Notes: a model not told the origin generated them from the letters alone. A DNA stretch of 16,060 nt from an uncultured Candidatus Woesearchaeota archaeon (GCA_903891505.1 CAITEO010000046.1:1-16060), one strand, 5' to 3'. Shown: positions 8,067-14,980, counted from the stretch's first letter. Numbers and translations: made by a program.

Positions 8067-8103
8067 GCTATATTAATATATAAATATTTCGCTATATTAA
8101 TAT
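8067..8103. promoter_or_regulatory. Two 13-base direct repeats flanking the TATA box
   Basis: GCTATATTAATAT occurs exactly at 8067-8079 and 8091-8103, 24 bases apart, on either side of the TATA core of the ribbon-helix-helix gene. Each contains a near or full palindrome (TATATTAATATA at 8069-8080). Tandem short palindromes are typical targets of ribbon-helix-helix dimers, so self-repression is likely. Confidence 0.55.
8074..8091 (-). promoter_or_regulatory. BRE/TATA promoter of the RHH-membrane protein operon
   Basis: On the minus strand CGAAATATTTATATATTA matches the promoter at 1429-1446 base for base. The TATA core is at 8077-8084, about 55 bases before the start codon at 8023. Confidence 0.7.
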
Positions 8104-8232
8104 TTAGCTAACTTGCTAGCAGATGTGTGTAGTTGAAAAATTTAAATATTTTTGGGATTTTTAGAGAGATAATTCCTCATAAGATTTGTTAAATTAGATA
8201 AAAATTCAAAACTTCTACTTTTACATATTTAT
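8104..8232. other. Intergenic stretch between two minus-strand operons
   Basis: This AT-rich stretch holds no gene that I can support. GCTA-ACTTGC-TAGC forms a small inverted repeat at 8107-8120. A weak T-rich segment on the minus strand after the stop at 8233 may end the upstream operon. Confidence 0.3.
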
Positions 8233-8991
8233 CTAGGAGATCTCTGCATAAAAGTAGTACGTTGTTGGAGTTTGTTTTGTATCGTCCTCAGCTACTATCA
8301 TCTGGAAATCGAACTTGCCATTATTGTAGCCTGGGGTATTGTCATTTATTAACGTTGTATATATTACGTTAGTGGCTGTATCTGTAAGCAAGACTTCTTG
8401 GAATGCAGCACTCTCGCTGGCGCTTTGTTTTGTGTCATTAACATATGTTGCTATGCTCTTGCAAGTGCTATTTCCTATATAATTTGTACCTACATAGAAG
8501 CTTCTATGTGCTGTCGAGCTGAAGGTTCTGTTTATGCTATCTACACTAGTTCCATTCAGATTCAAGAAGTGGTCTTCTGCGTTAATTTTTTGTGAGGTTG
8601 TGCAATTTATAGAAGACCAGCTAACTGTAGAATTTCTAGTCACAAATATTTCTCCATTTATTGATGTAAGATTCCAATCATATATAGTATAGTTGTTGCT
8701 GTCATCTAGAGTTAAAATACCTGTTATGTTACCTACATAAGCTTTCCATCTAGGGTTCTGATATGTACCATTTATTACTAGTGTGGTGAATGACCCTCCT
8801 GCTGTAGTTAAAGCTGATGCTGCTGTGGATGTAGGAAGATCAGTTGTATTAGATGTTATTGTTGCACCTGTAGGGAGTGCTGATGTGCTTTTACTACATA
8901 TTAATATTGTTGTGAACAGAACTATGATTAGAAGAATTGTTGCCAATAACTTAATGGCTTCAACTTTATTTTGTCCTCTAGGTTTATACAT
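8233..8991 (-). CDS. Secreted surface protein, paralogue 3 of 3, inverted
   Basis: This 252-residue protein has a basic start and a hydrophobic segment (about residues 13-32) ending near STSA, a probable signal peptide or anchor. A serine/threonine-rich stretch follows, then the family core: a tryptophan and KAYVGNITGILTLDD (82-96), GEIFVTR, VSWSSINC (C130), DSINRTF, C177, VNDT, EVLLTD and closing YYFYAEI. About eleven sequons are present. The core is closest to the protein at 2419-3168 (compare WKAYIGNVSGVLTLDD), so the copies probably arose by duplication and then moved apart. The ATG lies inside the end of the regulator gene upstream (8-base overlap), with GGAG at 8999-9002 as ribosome site, so the pair is translationally coupled. 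Function is unknown; it is probably an alternative surface protein to the plus-strand pair. Confidence 0.85.
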   Translation of the reverse strand: MYKPRGQNKVEAIKLLATILLIIVLFTTILICSKSTSALPTGATITSNTTDLPTSTAASALTTAGGSFTTLVINGTYQNPRWKAYVGNITGILTLDDSNNYTIYDWNLTSINGEIFVTRNSTVSWSSINCTTSQKINAEDHFLNLNGTSVDSINRTFSSTAHRSFYVGTNYIGNSTCKSIATYVNDTKQSASESAAFQEVLLTDTATNVIYTTLINDNTPGYNNGKFDFQMIVAEDDTKQTPTTYYFYAEIS

Positions 8992-9571
8992 TTATAGTCT
9001 CCTTTTTTCTTATTTTTTGTTCAGCGCGACGCTTTACAGTCCAGATTGTCATTTGATTTTTTCCTAGTAATTTAGCAACATCTTTAACAGAATAATTTTG
9101 AAGTAAATTATGCGCCGTATTTTCAAGAATTGAAAGTTTTCTATCTTTGAATATGGATGAATTTATTAGAAGGTCTATATCATTTTTTTGTTTTAAGGTT
9201 TGTTTTTTGTTTAGGTTTTTTATTTTTTTATTTTTCCTTTCTTTAGTTTTTACGGCGGCGTATGTGCTCCAAATAGTTCTCTGGTCACGACCTAGAAGTT
9301 TGGCAATTTCAGAAAAATTTAGATTTTTTTCTTCTTTGAGATATTTAACTATGGATCGAAGGCCACTATTTCCTTCTCTGAATATGTGAATTGGTATGTC
9401 TATGTTATCTTTTTGTTGTAATCTTTCAACATCTTTTCTTTCTGAGAATGTTTTGTCAAATGTGTTTAAAATTTCTGGCAAATTCTGGTCGAGAATATCT
9501 TTTGTAGAAAGTTCAATTGAGAAAGAGTATTGTCTGCCTTCTTTGAGCTGTGTAAACATATTGCCTTCCAT
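8984..9571 (-). CDS. Regulator with a duplicated DPANN-type HTH module
   Basis: This 195-residue protein carries the same module twice. The first spans about 58-110: IPIHIF, then a helix, NFSEIAKLLGRDQRTIWSTY. The second spans about 132-185: SSIFKDRKLSILE, then SVKDVAKLLGKNQMTIW. I recognise this helix-turn-helix, which resembles sigma region 4, from many DPANN proteins where it usually occurs once. A lysine-rich linker (108-130) separates the halves. It should bind DNA, with two HTHs in one chain possibly replacing a dimer. No signal or membrane segment is present. The first ATG (9571) has no ribosome site; the ATG at 9559 (Met5) follows GGAAGG and may be the true start. It overlaps the surface-protein gene downstream, and three similar inverted repeats lie in front of it, so self-regulation is likely. 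Confidence 0.75.
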   Translation of the reverse strand: MEGNMFTQLKEGRQYSFSIELSTKDILDQNLPEILNTFDKTFSERKDVERLQQKDNIDIPIHIFREGNSGLRSIVKYLKEEKNLNFSEIAKLLGRDQRTIWSTYAAVKTKERKNKKIKNLNKKQTLKQKNDIDLLINSSIFKDRKLSILENTAHNLLQNYSVKDVAKLLGKNQMTIWTVKRRAEQKIRKKETINV

Positions 9572-9590
9572 GGATGATAGTTTATTTATC

Positions 9591-9753
9591 TAATACTTAT
9601 CTTGTAATAAGTTATTTATAAATATTATCTTTTTTTCGTATTTAATTAGCTATTTATTACTTATTATGTAATATAGTTAAAATATTGTTGTAATAAAATA
9701 GAGAATTAATTAGAAATTTATGTTTGTGTAATTATTACTTATTATGTAATAAT
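9591..9753. promoter_or_regulatory. Three copies of an ATTAC-N7-GTAAT operator
   Basis: The best copy is ATTATTAC (9731-9738), TTATTAT, GTAATAAT (9746-9753), a perfect 8-base inverted repeat. The second is TTATTAC (9654-9660), the same TTATTAT spacer, GTAATAT (9668-9674). The third is TAATAC (9591-9596), TTATCTT, GTAATA (9604-9609). The third sits between the TATA box and the expected transcript start of the regulator gene on the minus strand. Spacer length and sequence are conserved, which argues against chance. Confidence 0.6.
9615..9622 (-). promoter_or_regulatory. TATA box of the duplicated-HTH regulator operon
   Basis: TTTATAAA lies about 45 bases before the start codon at 9571, predicting a transcript start near 9591 and a short leader. 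Confidence 0.6.
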
Positions 9754-9877
9754 ATATTTAATGTTCATCGTCGGCACCGGATTTATGTTATTCACAAGAA
9801 GGTAAATATCCTATCATTTACTGTGACAAAGTTCATTTTTAATTTAGTCTTAGTGTTTTGAGAATAGAGCTGTTGAT

Positions 9878-10006
9878 TGTTCATAAAAACATACGTTGTC
9901 ATCTTTATGTTAAGGCTGAAAATATAGTTGGTACTAATTAGTTCAGAGGAAAACTAATGTTTTTCTATGTCCAAGAAACTTTCAGTTTCTTTGGATCTTA
10001 TGAACA
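9878..10006 (+). ncRNA. Candidate structured RNA with three hairpins inside a closing stem
   Basis: TGTTCATAA (9878-9886) pairs exactly with TTATGAACA (9998-10006). Inside are three hairpins in series: AACATA (9888-9893) with TATGTT (9906-9911), ATTAGTT (9937-9943) with AACTAAT (9952-9958), and CCAAGAAACT (9971-9980) with AGTTTCTTTGG (9984-9994, one bulge, loop TTC). The region is about 90 bases before the TATA box of the 595-residue gene and far from the divergent promoter, so it would be its own transcript; a TATA-like ATATTTAA at 9753-9760 could serve it. The pairing is equally possible on the minus strand. I recognise no known family. The remaining bases of 9754-10090 show no gene. Confidence 0.4.
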
Positions 10007-10090
10007 CTAACATCTCTCACCATTTAGATAGTAATATGTTAATTCTTCTAGATTAAGCCAATTATTTTCTTTGCAAAAGTCATGTTAAAG

Positions 10091-10103
10091 AAAAGTTTAA
10101 ATA
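10091..10103 (+). promoter_or_regulatory. BRE/TATA promoter of the 595-residue protein gene
   Basis: AAAAG followed by TTTAAATA (10096-10103) predicts a start near 10123 and a leader of about 22 bases. Confidence 0.6.
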
Positions 10104-10144
10104 ATAATGATGTTCATTCCAAGTAACAACAGGGGGCGAATTGC

Positions 10145-11932
10145 TTGGAAGAGAATATTAACACCATTACTAAATCTTTATTGATAGTTTTTTTGCTGAT
10201 ACTTTCAGTTTCAGCTTTTGCAGTTTCTGTTTCTGCAGAAACAAGAATAATAATAAACTCTGCCGATTGGACAGACGTATATTCTGCAGTACTTTATGGC
10301 AATCTAAAAGGCGAGCAAAGCAATTTCTTAACTAGTCCAAGACATGCGACTATACTGCCCTATTCAATACCTAAGACTGTAGATGGAATAGAACTAATAA
10401 GTTCAAGGTCATCTCCTTTTGTTGTAGGATACAAAGCCATGCTTGAAGCGGATGGTTATAAAAATGTTAAAGAGACTAGAGTTACTAATGGTAATGTTGA
10501 GTTGGCTCAGAACCTTACTGATATAACAAAGTTCATAGTAATAGATCCATCCTACGGGTACAATGCAATATCTGTTGCACCTCTCGCCGTGCAGGGTAGA
10601 TATTACGTGCTTTTTGCAAACAGAAGAACAATTAATCAAATATCAACATTTCTTCAGGGCAAAACTGTTAATGAAATAATAATTTATGGTCAAGTAGATA
10701 GAGAAGTTAAGACTGCGCTTGATCAGTATTCTCCCAAAGTAATAAACACAGGAGATAGATTTGACAATAATATAGAGGTTGTCAAACTTTATCAACAGAT
10801 TTATACTACAAAATATGGTGCACCAAGAAAACAAGCCGTGTTGACTAATGGTGAATTCATAGAACAAAGTGTCGTCTCAGGTGCAGATCCTGTTTTATTT
10901 ATTGGTTTCTCAAATGTTCCTGATCAAGTCAAAGCATATATTTCAAAAAGCCAACTTGAAGTTGGTACACTTGTAGGTAACGAGCTTATTGGAAGCGCAA
11001 CATATATACGAAGACAGACTGGCTTAAGTGTGTTTGTCAAGTTTGGTCAGGGATCAAGGACGCCATCTAATACAATTGCTCAAGTTGAAGATCTTGATAG
11101 ATTTCCAATTCCAACATATCCCTTGAATATAGATATAGCATCTGCGATAATCAATACAGCCACGAACAACCTAGAAATTACATACCAGAATAAAGCTCAA
11201 ATAGCGACCTATTTCAAGAATATTTTATTAAAGTTGAATCAGGATGGTAATACATCAGTTATACCTGATGATGCAGATCCAACTTTTATAGGTCCGAATG
11301 AATTCAAAACTCTTACATATTCTCTTAAGGATGCTGACGGAAAGACAATAGGTATAGTGGGTGAGAATATAACTCTTGATATAAACGCAATCTATGGTGA
11401 ATCTCCAAAGTCTTTAGAACAGACTTTGCAAAAAAGCCTTTCCGCTGAAAAAGTAAGCATTAGTGATGGTGCAGAAATAGAAATAGTTGATGTTCTTTTC
11501 CAGAAAACAGGAAGCAAGTTCCTCGTGAAAGTAAAGAATATAGGAACAGTGGATGCCTATGCAGCTGCTGAGTTACAGGATGTTTATGTTAATGGAGAGT
11601 ACTTAGTTTTCAGTACAAATAGTGCTACTAGAATAAAACCCGAAAGCACTGCGACTTTAGTAATTGTTTCTACAATGACTGAGGCTGATGCAACTCAGAA
11701 CCCCAAGATAAATGTTAAAGTTCTTTACGGAGAAAGAGAATCCGTTTTAATAAAGACTAAGCAAGCAATACTCGAGCTCAAGTATGTAACACCACAGATA
11801 ATGATTTATGTGCTAGTGACAATAATAATATTGTTGCTAGTATTGTTCTTCCTAAGGAAGAAGTGTAGGCACTGTGGGCATAAAAATCCTATCGTAAGGA
11901 AGACGTGCAAGAAGTGTCATGAGAAGCTTTGA
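10145..11932 (+). CDS. Membrane-anchored surface protein, CWB2-like, with cytosolic zinc ribbon
   Basis: The start is TTG at 10145, chosen because GGGGG at 10132-10136 sits 8 bases before it and the signal peptide (about residues 10-31, ending VSAE) follows at the right distance. The 595-residue protein then has alpha/beta units (35-315; IIINSADWTDVYSAVLYGN, FIVID, NEIIIYGQVD, PVLFIG) that resemble archaeal cell-wall-binding-repeat-2 (CWB2) proteins. Residues 325-545 are beta-rich. One membrane helix lies at about 550-570. The cytosolic tail holds a zinc ribbon, C574-x2-C577 and C588-x2-C591. Zinc ribbons commonly bind nucleic acid or protein, so an envelope protein with such a tail suggests signalling or anchoring inside. 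It stands alone, with its own promoter and a T-rich terminator. CWB2 similarity is from motif memory. Confidence 0.75.
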   Translation: MEENINTITKSLLIVFLLILSVSAFAVSVSAETRIIINSADWTDVYSAVLYGNLKGEQSNFLTSPRHATILPYSIPKTVDGIELISSRSSPFVVGYKAMLEADGYKNVKETRVTNGNVELAQNLTDITKFIVIDPSYGYNAISVAPLAVQGRYYVLFANRRTINQISTFLQGKTVNEIIIYGQVDREVKTALDQYSPKVINTGDRFDNNIEVVKLYQQIYTTKYGAPRKQAVLTNGEFIEQSVVSGADPVLFIGFSNVPDQVKAYISKSQLEVGTLVGNELIGSATYIRRQTGLSVFVKFGQGSRTPSNTIAQVEDLDRFPIPTYPLNIDIASAIINTATNNLEITYQNKAQIATYFKNILLKLNQDGNTSVIPDDADPTFIGPNEFKTLTYSLKDADGKTIGIVGENITLDINAIYGESPKSLEQTLQKSLSAEKVSISDGAEIEIVDVLFQKTGSKFLVKVKNIGTVDAYAAAELQDVYVNGEYLVFSTNSATRIKPESTATLVIVSTMTEADATQNPKINVKVLYGERESVLIKTKQAILELKYVTPQIMIYVLVTIIILLLVLFFLRKKCRHCGHKNPIVRKTCKKCHEKL

Positions 11933-11939
11933 GTACAAG

Positions 11940-11963
11940 TTTTTTTGTTTTTGTTTTTTTAAT
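11940..11963 (+). terminator. T-rich terminator of the 595-residue protein gene
   Basis: Runs of seven, five and eight T interrupted by G begin eight bases after the stop codon. Confidence 0.6.
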
Positions 11964-11976
11964 TTATTAGCGATGG

Positions 11977-12077
11977 GAGAATACAAGAAAATGCTTTGCA
12001 TTTTCTTCATAATTCCTCAGGAATTATTTTGTACCTTGGCAGTTGTGCAGAGGATGAAGTCGCTCTAGCTAATTCTC
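11977..12077 (+). ncRNA. Candidate structured RNA with two perfect hairpins
   Basis: AAGAAAATGC (11985-11994) and GCATTTTCTT (11998-12007) form a perfect 10-base-pair hairpin with loop TTT. ATAATTCC (12009-12016) and GGAATTAT (12020-12027) form a perfect 8-base-pair hairpin directly after. GAGAAT (11977-11982) could close against ATTCTC (12072-12077). GAGGATGAAG (12050-12059) can pair with CTTCA and TCCTC in the second hairpin region, an alternative fold. I recognise no known family. The element lies after a T-run, so it may be a separate transcript or a second terminator. Confidence 0.35.
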
Positions 12078-12111
12078 GTTTTCTTTATTCTCTTCTATTC
12101 TATTAAACAAT

Positions 12112-12147
12112 ATAAGTATTTTTTTAAGTATTAATATAAGTAAAATA
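12112..12147 (+). promoter_or_regulatory. Three direct repeats at exact 12-base spacing
   Basis: TAAGTATT (12113-12120), TAAGTATT (12125-12132) and TAAGTAAA (12137-12144) recur every 12 bases right up to the TATA box of the AbrB-like gene. The phasing suggests a protein binding in a row, probably as activator or self-regulator. Confidence 0.45.
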
Positions 12148-12153
12148 TTTAAA
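12142..12153 (+). promoter_or_regulatory. TATA box of the AbrB-like gene operon
   Basis: TATTTAAA at 12146-12153 lies 30 bases before the ATG at 12176, so the transcript is leaderless or nearly so. No ribosome site precedes the ATG, which agrees. Confidence 0.6.
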
Positions 12154-12175
12154 GGGAAACTACGAACATATCACA

Positions 12176-12340
12176 ATGGACATTAAACGAAAGCTCTATT
12201 CGAGAGGTAGCTCGTTCGAAACAACTATTCCAAGACCACTCCTATTCTCTGTAAATCTGAAAAAGAAACATAACATAGTATTCAAGTATGATCAAAAGCA
12301 AAATCGTTGGTACATTGACTTTGAGGAGATGAAGAAATGA
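12176..12340 (+). CDS. Small AbrB/SpoVT-like DNA-binding protein
   Basis: This 54-residue protein is easily missed because of its length. It reads MDIKRKLYSRGSSFETTIPR, then PLLFSVNLKKKHNIVFKYD and NRWYIDFEEMKK. The order basic strand, RGSSFETTIP, LLF, then beta hairpin matches the small swapped-hairpin AbrB-type proteins common in archaea; RGSSFETTIP is the part I recognise best. Such proteins bind DNA as dimers. The stop overlaps the next ATG (ATGA at 12337-12340), so it is translationally coupled to the secreted protein that follows. Its transcript appears leaderless, and three 12-base-spaced repeats stand in front. The regulator probably controls its own operon. A host-defence antitoxin role is possible, but no toxin is adjacent. 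Confidence 0.8.
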   Translation: MDIKRKLYSRGSSFETTIPRPLLFSVNLKKKHNIVFKYDQKQNRWYIDFEEMKK

Positions 12341-13020
12341 GACTAATTATTTTTGTCAGAATGGCTTTTGCATTGGTTTTTGTCGTCGCAATCACGTTTG
12401 TATCATTCATACTACCTTCAGAGATGCATGATTTTATATCAGGAAAAGTTACAGCTCAAGCATACATATATTATACTCCTCCTGAAAACTGCTCAGTAGA
12501 TTTAATGCAGGGAATAAATATTGTTTCATTTTACTGCGAAACTCTCGAGACGCCTGTGAATGAATCACTTGTTGGACTAAATAAAACTAAACTCAACTAT
12601 TATGCTATATTTATGTATGATTCTACTAATTTGAATGATTCTTGGTCTAGTTATAAACCAGATCTTCCTACGTGGGCAACACAATCTTTGAACTCTATAA
12701 GTAGAAAAAAAGGATATACAATAATTATGAACGAGCAAGGGATGTACTATAAAGAGGGCTATGCATATCATAATACACAAATTCAACTTTATACTGGTTG
12801 GAACTTTATAGGTTACCCGACTGATGAGATAAGAAATGTTACAGACGTGCTTGCACAAATTGAGGGTAAGTATACGAGAGTTGAGACATACAGGACTATT
12901 GCAGTAAATGGAGAATGGTTGCTGTATATGCCTGGTGCTGAAGGCAATCTTACTGTGATGATACCAATGGAGGGTTATTGGATACTTATGAATGAAAGTG
13001 CAAGTTTAGTTGTATATTAA
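12337..13020 (+). CDS. Secreted protein with two GWN-type repeats
   Basis: This 227-residue protein has a hydrophobic N-terminal segment (about residues 9-28), a signal peptide or anchor. The exported part holds two diverged copies of one unit. Copy 1 (about 53-140) has GINIVSFYCETL, a YYAIFMYD strand, SWSSYKPDLP and KKGYTIIM. Copy 2 (about 145-227) has GWNFIGYP, NVTDVLAQIEGKY, VETY, GEWLLYMPG and MEGYWILMNESASL. This G-W-N to G-Y-W-I layout occurs in archaeal S-layer-like and other secreted proteins; the repeat is not assigned a function that I know. About seven sequons are present. GAGGAG at 12323-12328, inside the AbrB-like gene, is the ribosome site, and the ATGA overlap couples the two. 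Confidence 0.8.
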   Translation: MRLIIFVRMAFALVFVVAITFVSFILPSEMHDFISGKVTAQAYIYYTPPENCSVDLMQGINIVSFYCETLETPVNESLVGLNKTKLNYYAIFMYDSTNLNDSWSSYKPDLPTWATQSLNSISRKKGYTIIMNEQGMYYKEGYAYHNTQIQLYTGWNFIGYPTDEIRNVTDVLAQIEGKYTRVETYRTIAVNGEWLLYMPGAEGNLTVMIPMEGYWILMNESASLVVY

Positions 13021-13036
13021 TTAGATATTAATCTAA
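13021..13036. other. Small hairpin between genes
   Basis: TTAGAT (13021-13026) and ATCTAA (13031-13036) form a 6-base-pair stem with loop ATTA right after the stop codon. No T-run follows, so read-through to the next gene is possible. Confidence 0.35.
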
Positions 13037-13049
13037 ATATATTGTGAAT

Positions 13050-13106
13050 ATGATGAAGAATAAAAAGACAAGAAAAGAGTACAAAAACTATAGAGTGCAA
13101 GGATGA
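13050..13106 (+). CDS. Possible upstream short ORF
   Basis: An 18-residue basic peptide (MMKNKKTRKEYKNYRVQG) is readable from 13050, and its TGA overlaps the ATG of the 625-residue gene (ATGA at 13103-13106). I see no ribosome site for it. It could couple or tune translation of the next gene, or be chance. Confidence 0.2.
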   Translation: MMKNKKTRKEYKNYRVQG

Positions 13107-14980
13107 AAATAAAAAATTTAATCAACAATTCAAAGAGAAAATTTATTAATTTTATAGTTGTGGCTTTATTTATATTAATTATATTTCCTGTTGTTTTAGC
13201 AGTACCACCTTTACCTACAGAGATATATGGTGAAGTGAATTCATTTAATATGCCAGCACCATCCGGAACTTTAGTAAGTGTTTATGATTCTTTGGGTAAT
13301 CTTTGTGGCACTTACACTACAAAATATCTTGGTTATTTTGGAGTTATGTCTTGTAATGGAAAAGATGAGTTTAATGCAGGTCCAAAGCAGAATGAACTAT
13401 TAAATTTTAAAGTAAATTCTGCTCCTGCATCAGTGGTTGTTTTTCAAGGAATATTGCCTGGTTATGAGAATATACCAAATGCAAGTAAATTATATGGACG
13501 GTATAATAGATCAGAAATTACATGGGAAACTGGTAAATTCAAGGAGATAATTTTAGTTTCTCCACCTCTAGTTTGTGGAGATTTATTTTGCGACAAATAC
13601 GAAAACTGTAATACTTGTCCTGGAGATTGTGGTTCTTGTGCTCAAGCAAATCAGACGAATCAAAATAACACGAATGGATCAAGCAGTAGTGGTTCTAGTG
13701 GTGGTTCTTCTGGTGGCAGCAGCTCTAGTGGTAGTTCCTCAAATGGTGGATCTGGAGGAAGTAGCTCGAGCAATGGAGGAGGCAATTCAGGTGGTAGTTC
13801 TTCTAGCGGTGGTTCTTCTGGCGCAGCTGCTGGAGCTAACGCAGGTGCAGGAGCTACAGGAAACGCAGGTCAGATAAATCAGGCAAATCAGAATACACAA
13901 AGTGGAGGTGCAAATAATAATCAAGAGCAAGTGCAACAAACAGAATGCGAAGAATCTTGGCAATGTAGTGATTGGGGAATTTGTATAGTTGATAATATTG
14001 CAGATAATGGTGGTGGAAAAGGAACACAGAACAGAGATTGTGCTGATGTAAATAAATGCGGAACTTCAAAAAGTATGCCTGATTTAGTCAAAGACTGCTA
14101 TGTATCAAAAGAAGAATTAATGAATCAAAGCATAAATGAAACGAAAGTTCCACCAAGAATTGAACATCCGTCCGTGATTTCTGTTTGTAAAGAGAGACTA
14201 TCTATTTTTAGTCTCCAATCTATTGTTTTTATTTTACTCATCTTGATTGTGCTTCTAATTGCAGAGATTGATTATAGACAAAAAATAAAAAGGATAGAGG
14301 CTGACAAAAAACTAGATGAGCTTAAAAAATTGGAGCTCAAGTATTTGGAGAAAAGAAAAAAATATGTGTTCTTTGTAGTTGTCTTTGTTCTATCGTTTAT
14401 TGTGTATTTGTATCATTATTTATTCTTCTTGTGCAAGGATAAGTATATTAACTTTCTTTGGCTACTCGCGATTGGTGTTTTTATTACACCCTTTATTGTG
14501 CACTTTGTACTAAAATATACGAAGTATGGTGAACGTCAGAAGGATAGTCACTTATTATTGCTTAATGATGCGCATTACAAACATGTTATTGCTCTTTTGA
14601 AAATTGCAAATCAGGAGTTAATTTATTCTGAAAATAGAATAACTGCTAGTATATATGTTTTGGAGCAAAAAAAGGAGTTCAATGAGTTGTTGAGCAAGGA
14701 AATAGTTATTAGGGAAATTTATACAGATATGACTAAACTCTTTAATCTTTATAAAACTTTGAAAAATCCGATGGCTATAGAGAGAGATTTATTAAATAAT
14801 ATAAAAGGGTTGGAGCAAGATAAGTTATTTGTGGAGGCTGCAAAAACATATCCTGAGTTTGCAGATATTAGATCAAAACTCAGTTTGCTTTATGCGGCTT
14901 ATGAATCTAAGCAAGGATTGTATGATGAACTTTCAAACATAGAGCTAGTGTATGGTATAAAAGAACGCGTTGTTAGATAA
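13103..14980 (+). CDS. Multi-domain membrane protein with Cys-rich outside and helical cytosolic domain
   Basis: This 625-residue protein has a signal segment (about 15-33, ending VLA before VPPLP). An N-terminal domain (35-155; PPLPTEIYGEV, PAPSGTLVSVYD) resembles those of DPANN and methanogen surface proteins. A Cys motif CGDLFCDKYENCNTCPGDCG (158-177) follows, typical of archaeal surface proteins. A glycine/serine linker runs at about 192-240, then alanine/glycine and asparagine/glutamine-rich sequence. A thrombospondin-like Cys block (281-332; CEESWQCSDWGIC, NRDCADVNKCGT) comes next. Three membrane helices are at about 372-388, 421-440 and 450-470, with a charged helix (390-418) between the first two. 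The C-terminal helical domain (480-625) is cytosolic or outside depending on topology. I do not know its function. Only a weak AAGG precedes the ATG. It is probably transcribed with or just after the 12337 gene. Confidence 0.8.
   Translation: MKIKNLINNSKRKFINFIVVALFILIIFPVVLAVPPLPTEIYGEVNSFNMPAPSGTLVSVYDSLGNLCGTYTTKYLGYFGVMSCNGKDEFNAGPKQNELLNFKVNSAPASVVVFQGILPGYENIPNASKLYGRYNRSEITWETGKFKEIILVSPPLVCGDLFCDKYENCNTCPGDCGSCAQANQTNQNNTNGSSSSGSSGGSSGGSSSSGSSSNGGSGGSSSSNGGGNSGGSSSSGGSSGAAAGANAGAGATGNAGQINQANQNTQSGGANNNQEQVQQTECEESWQCSDWGICIVDNIADNGGGKGTQNRDCADVNKCGTSKSMPDLVKDCYVSKEELMNQSINETKVPPRIEHPSVISVCKERLSIFSLQSIVFILLILIVLLIAEIDYRQKIKRIEADKKLDELKKLELKYLEKRKKYVFFVVVFVLSFIVYLYHYLFFLCKDKYINFLWLLAIGVFITPFIVHFVLKYTKYGERQKDSHLLLLNDAHYKHVIALLKIANQELIYSENRITASIYVLEQKKEFNELLSKEIVIREIYTDMTKLFNLYKTLKNPMAIERDLLNNIKGLEQDKLFVEAAKTYPEFADIRSKLSLLYAAYESKQGLYDELSNIELVYGIKERVVR

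Noticed and set aside
8169..12019. ATAATTCCTCA shared between 8170-8180 and 12009-12019
   Set aside because: An 11-base match is expected many times by chance in an AT-rich window of this size, and the surroundings do not align.
12206..12225. GTTCGAAAC resembling a tRNA T-loop
   Set aside because: It lies inside the AbrB-like coding frame and has no acceptor or anticodon arms around it.
13575..13877. Open frame rich in V and L overlapping the Gly/Ser linker
   Set aside because: It is a shadow produced by the repetitive glycine and serine codons of the 625-residue protein in another frame.
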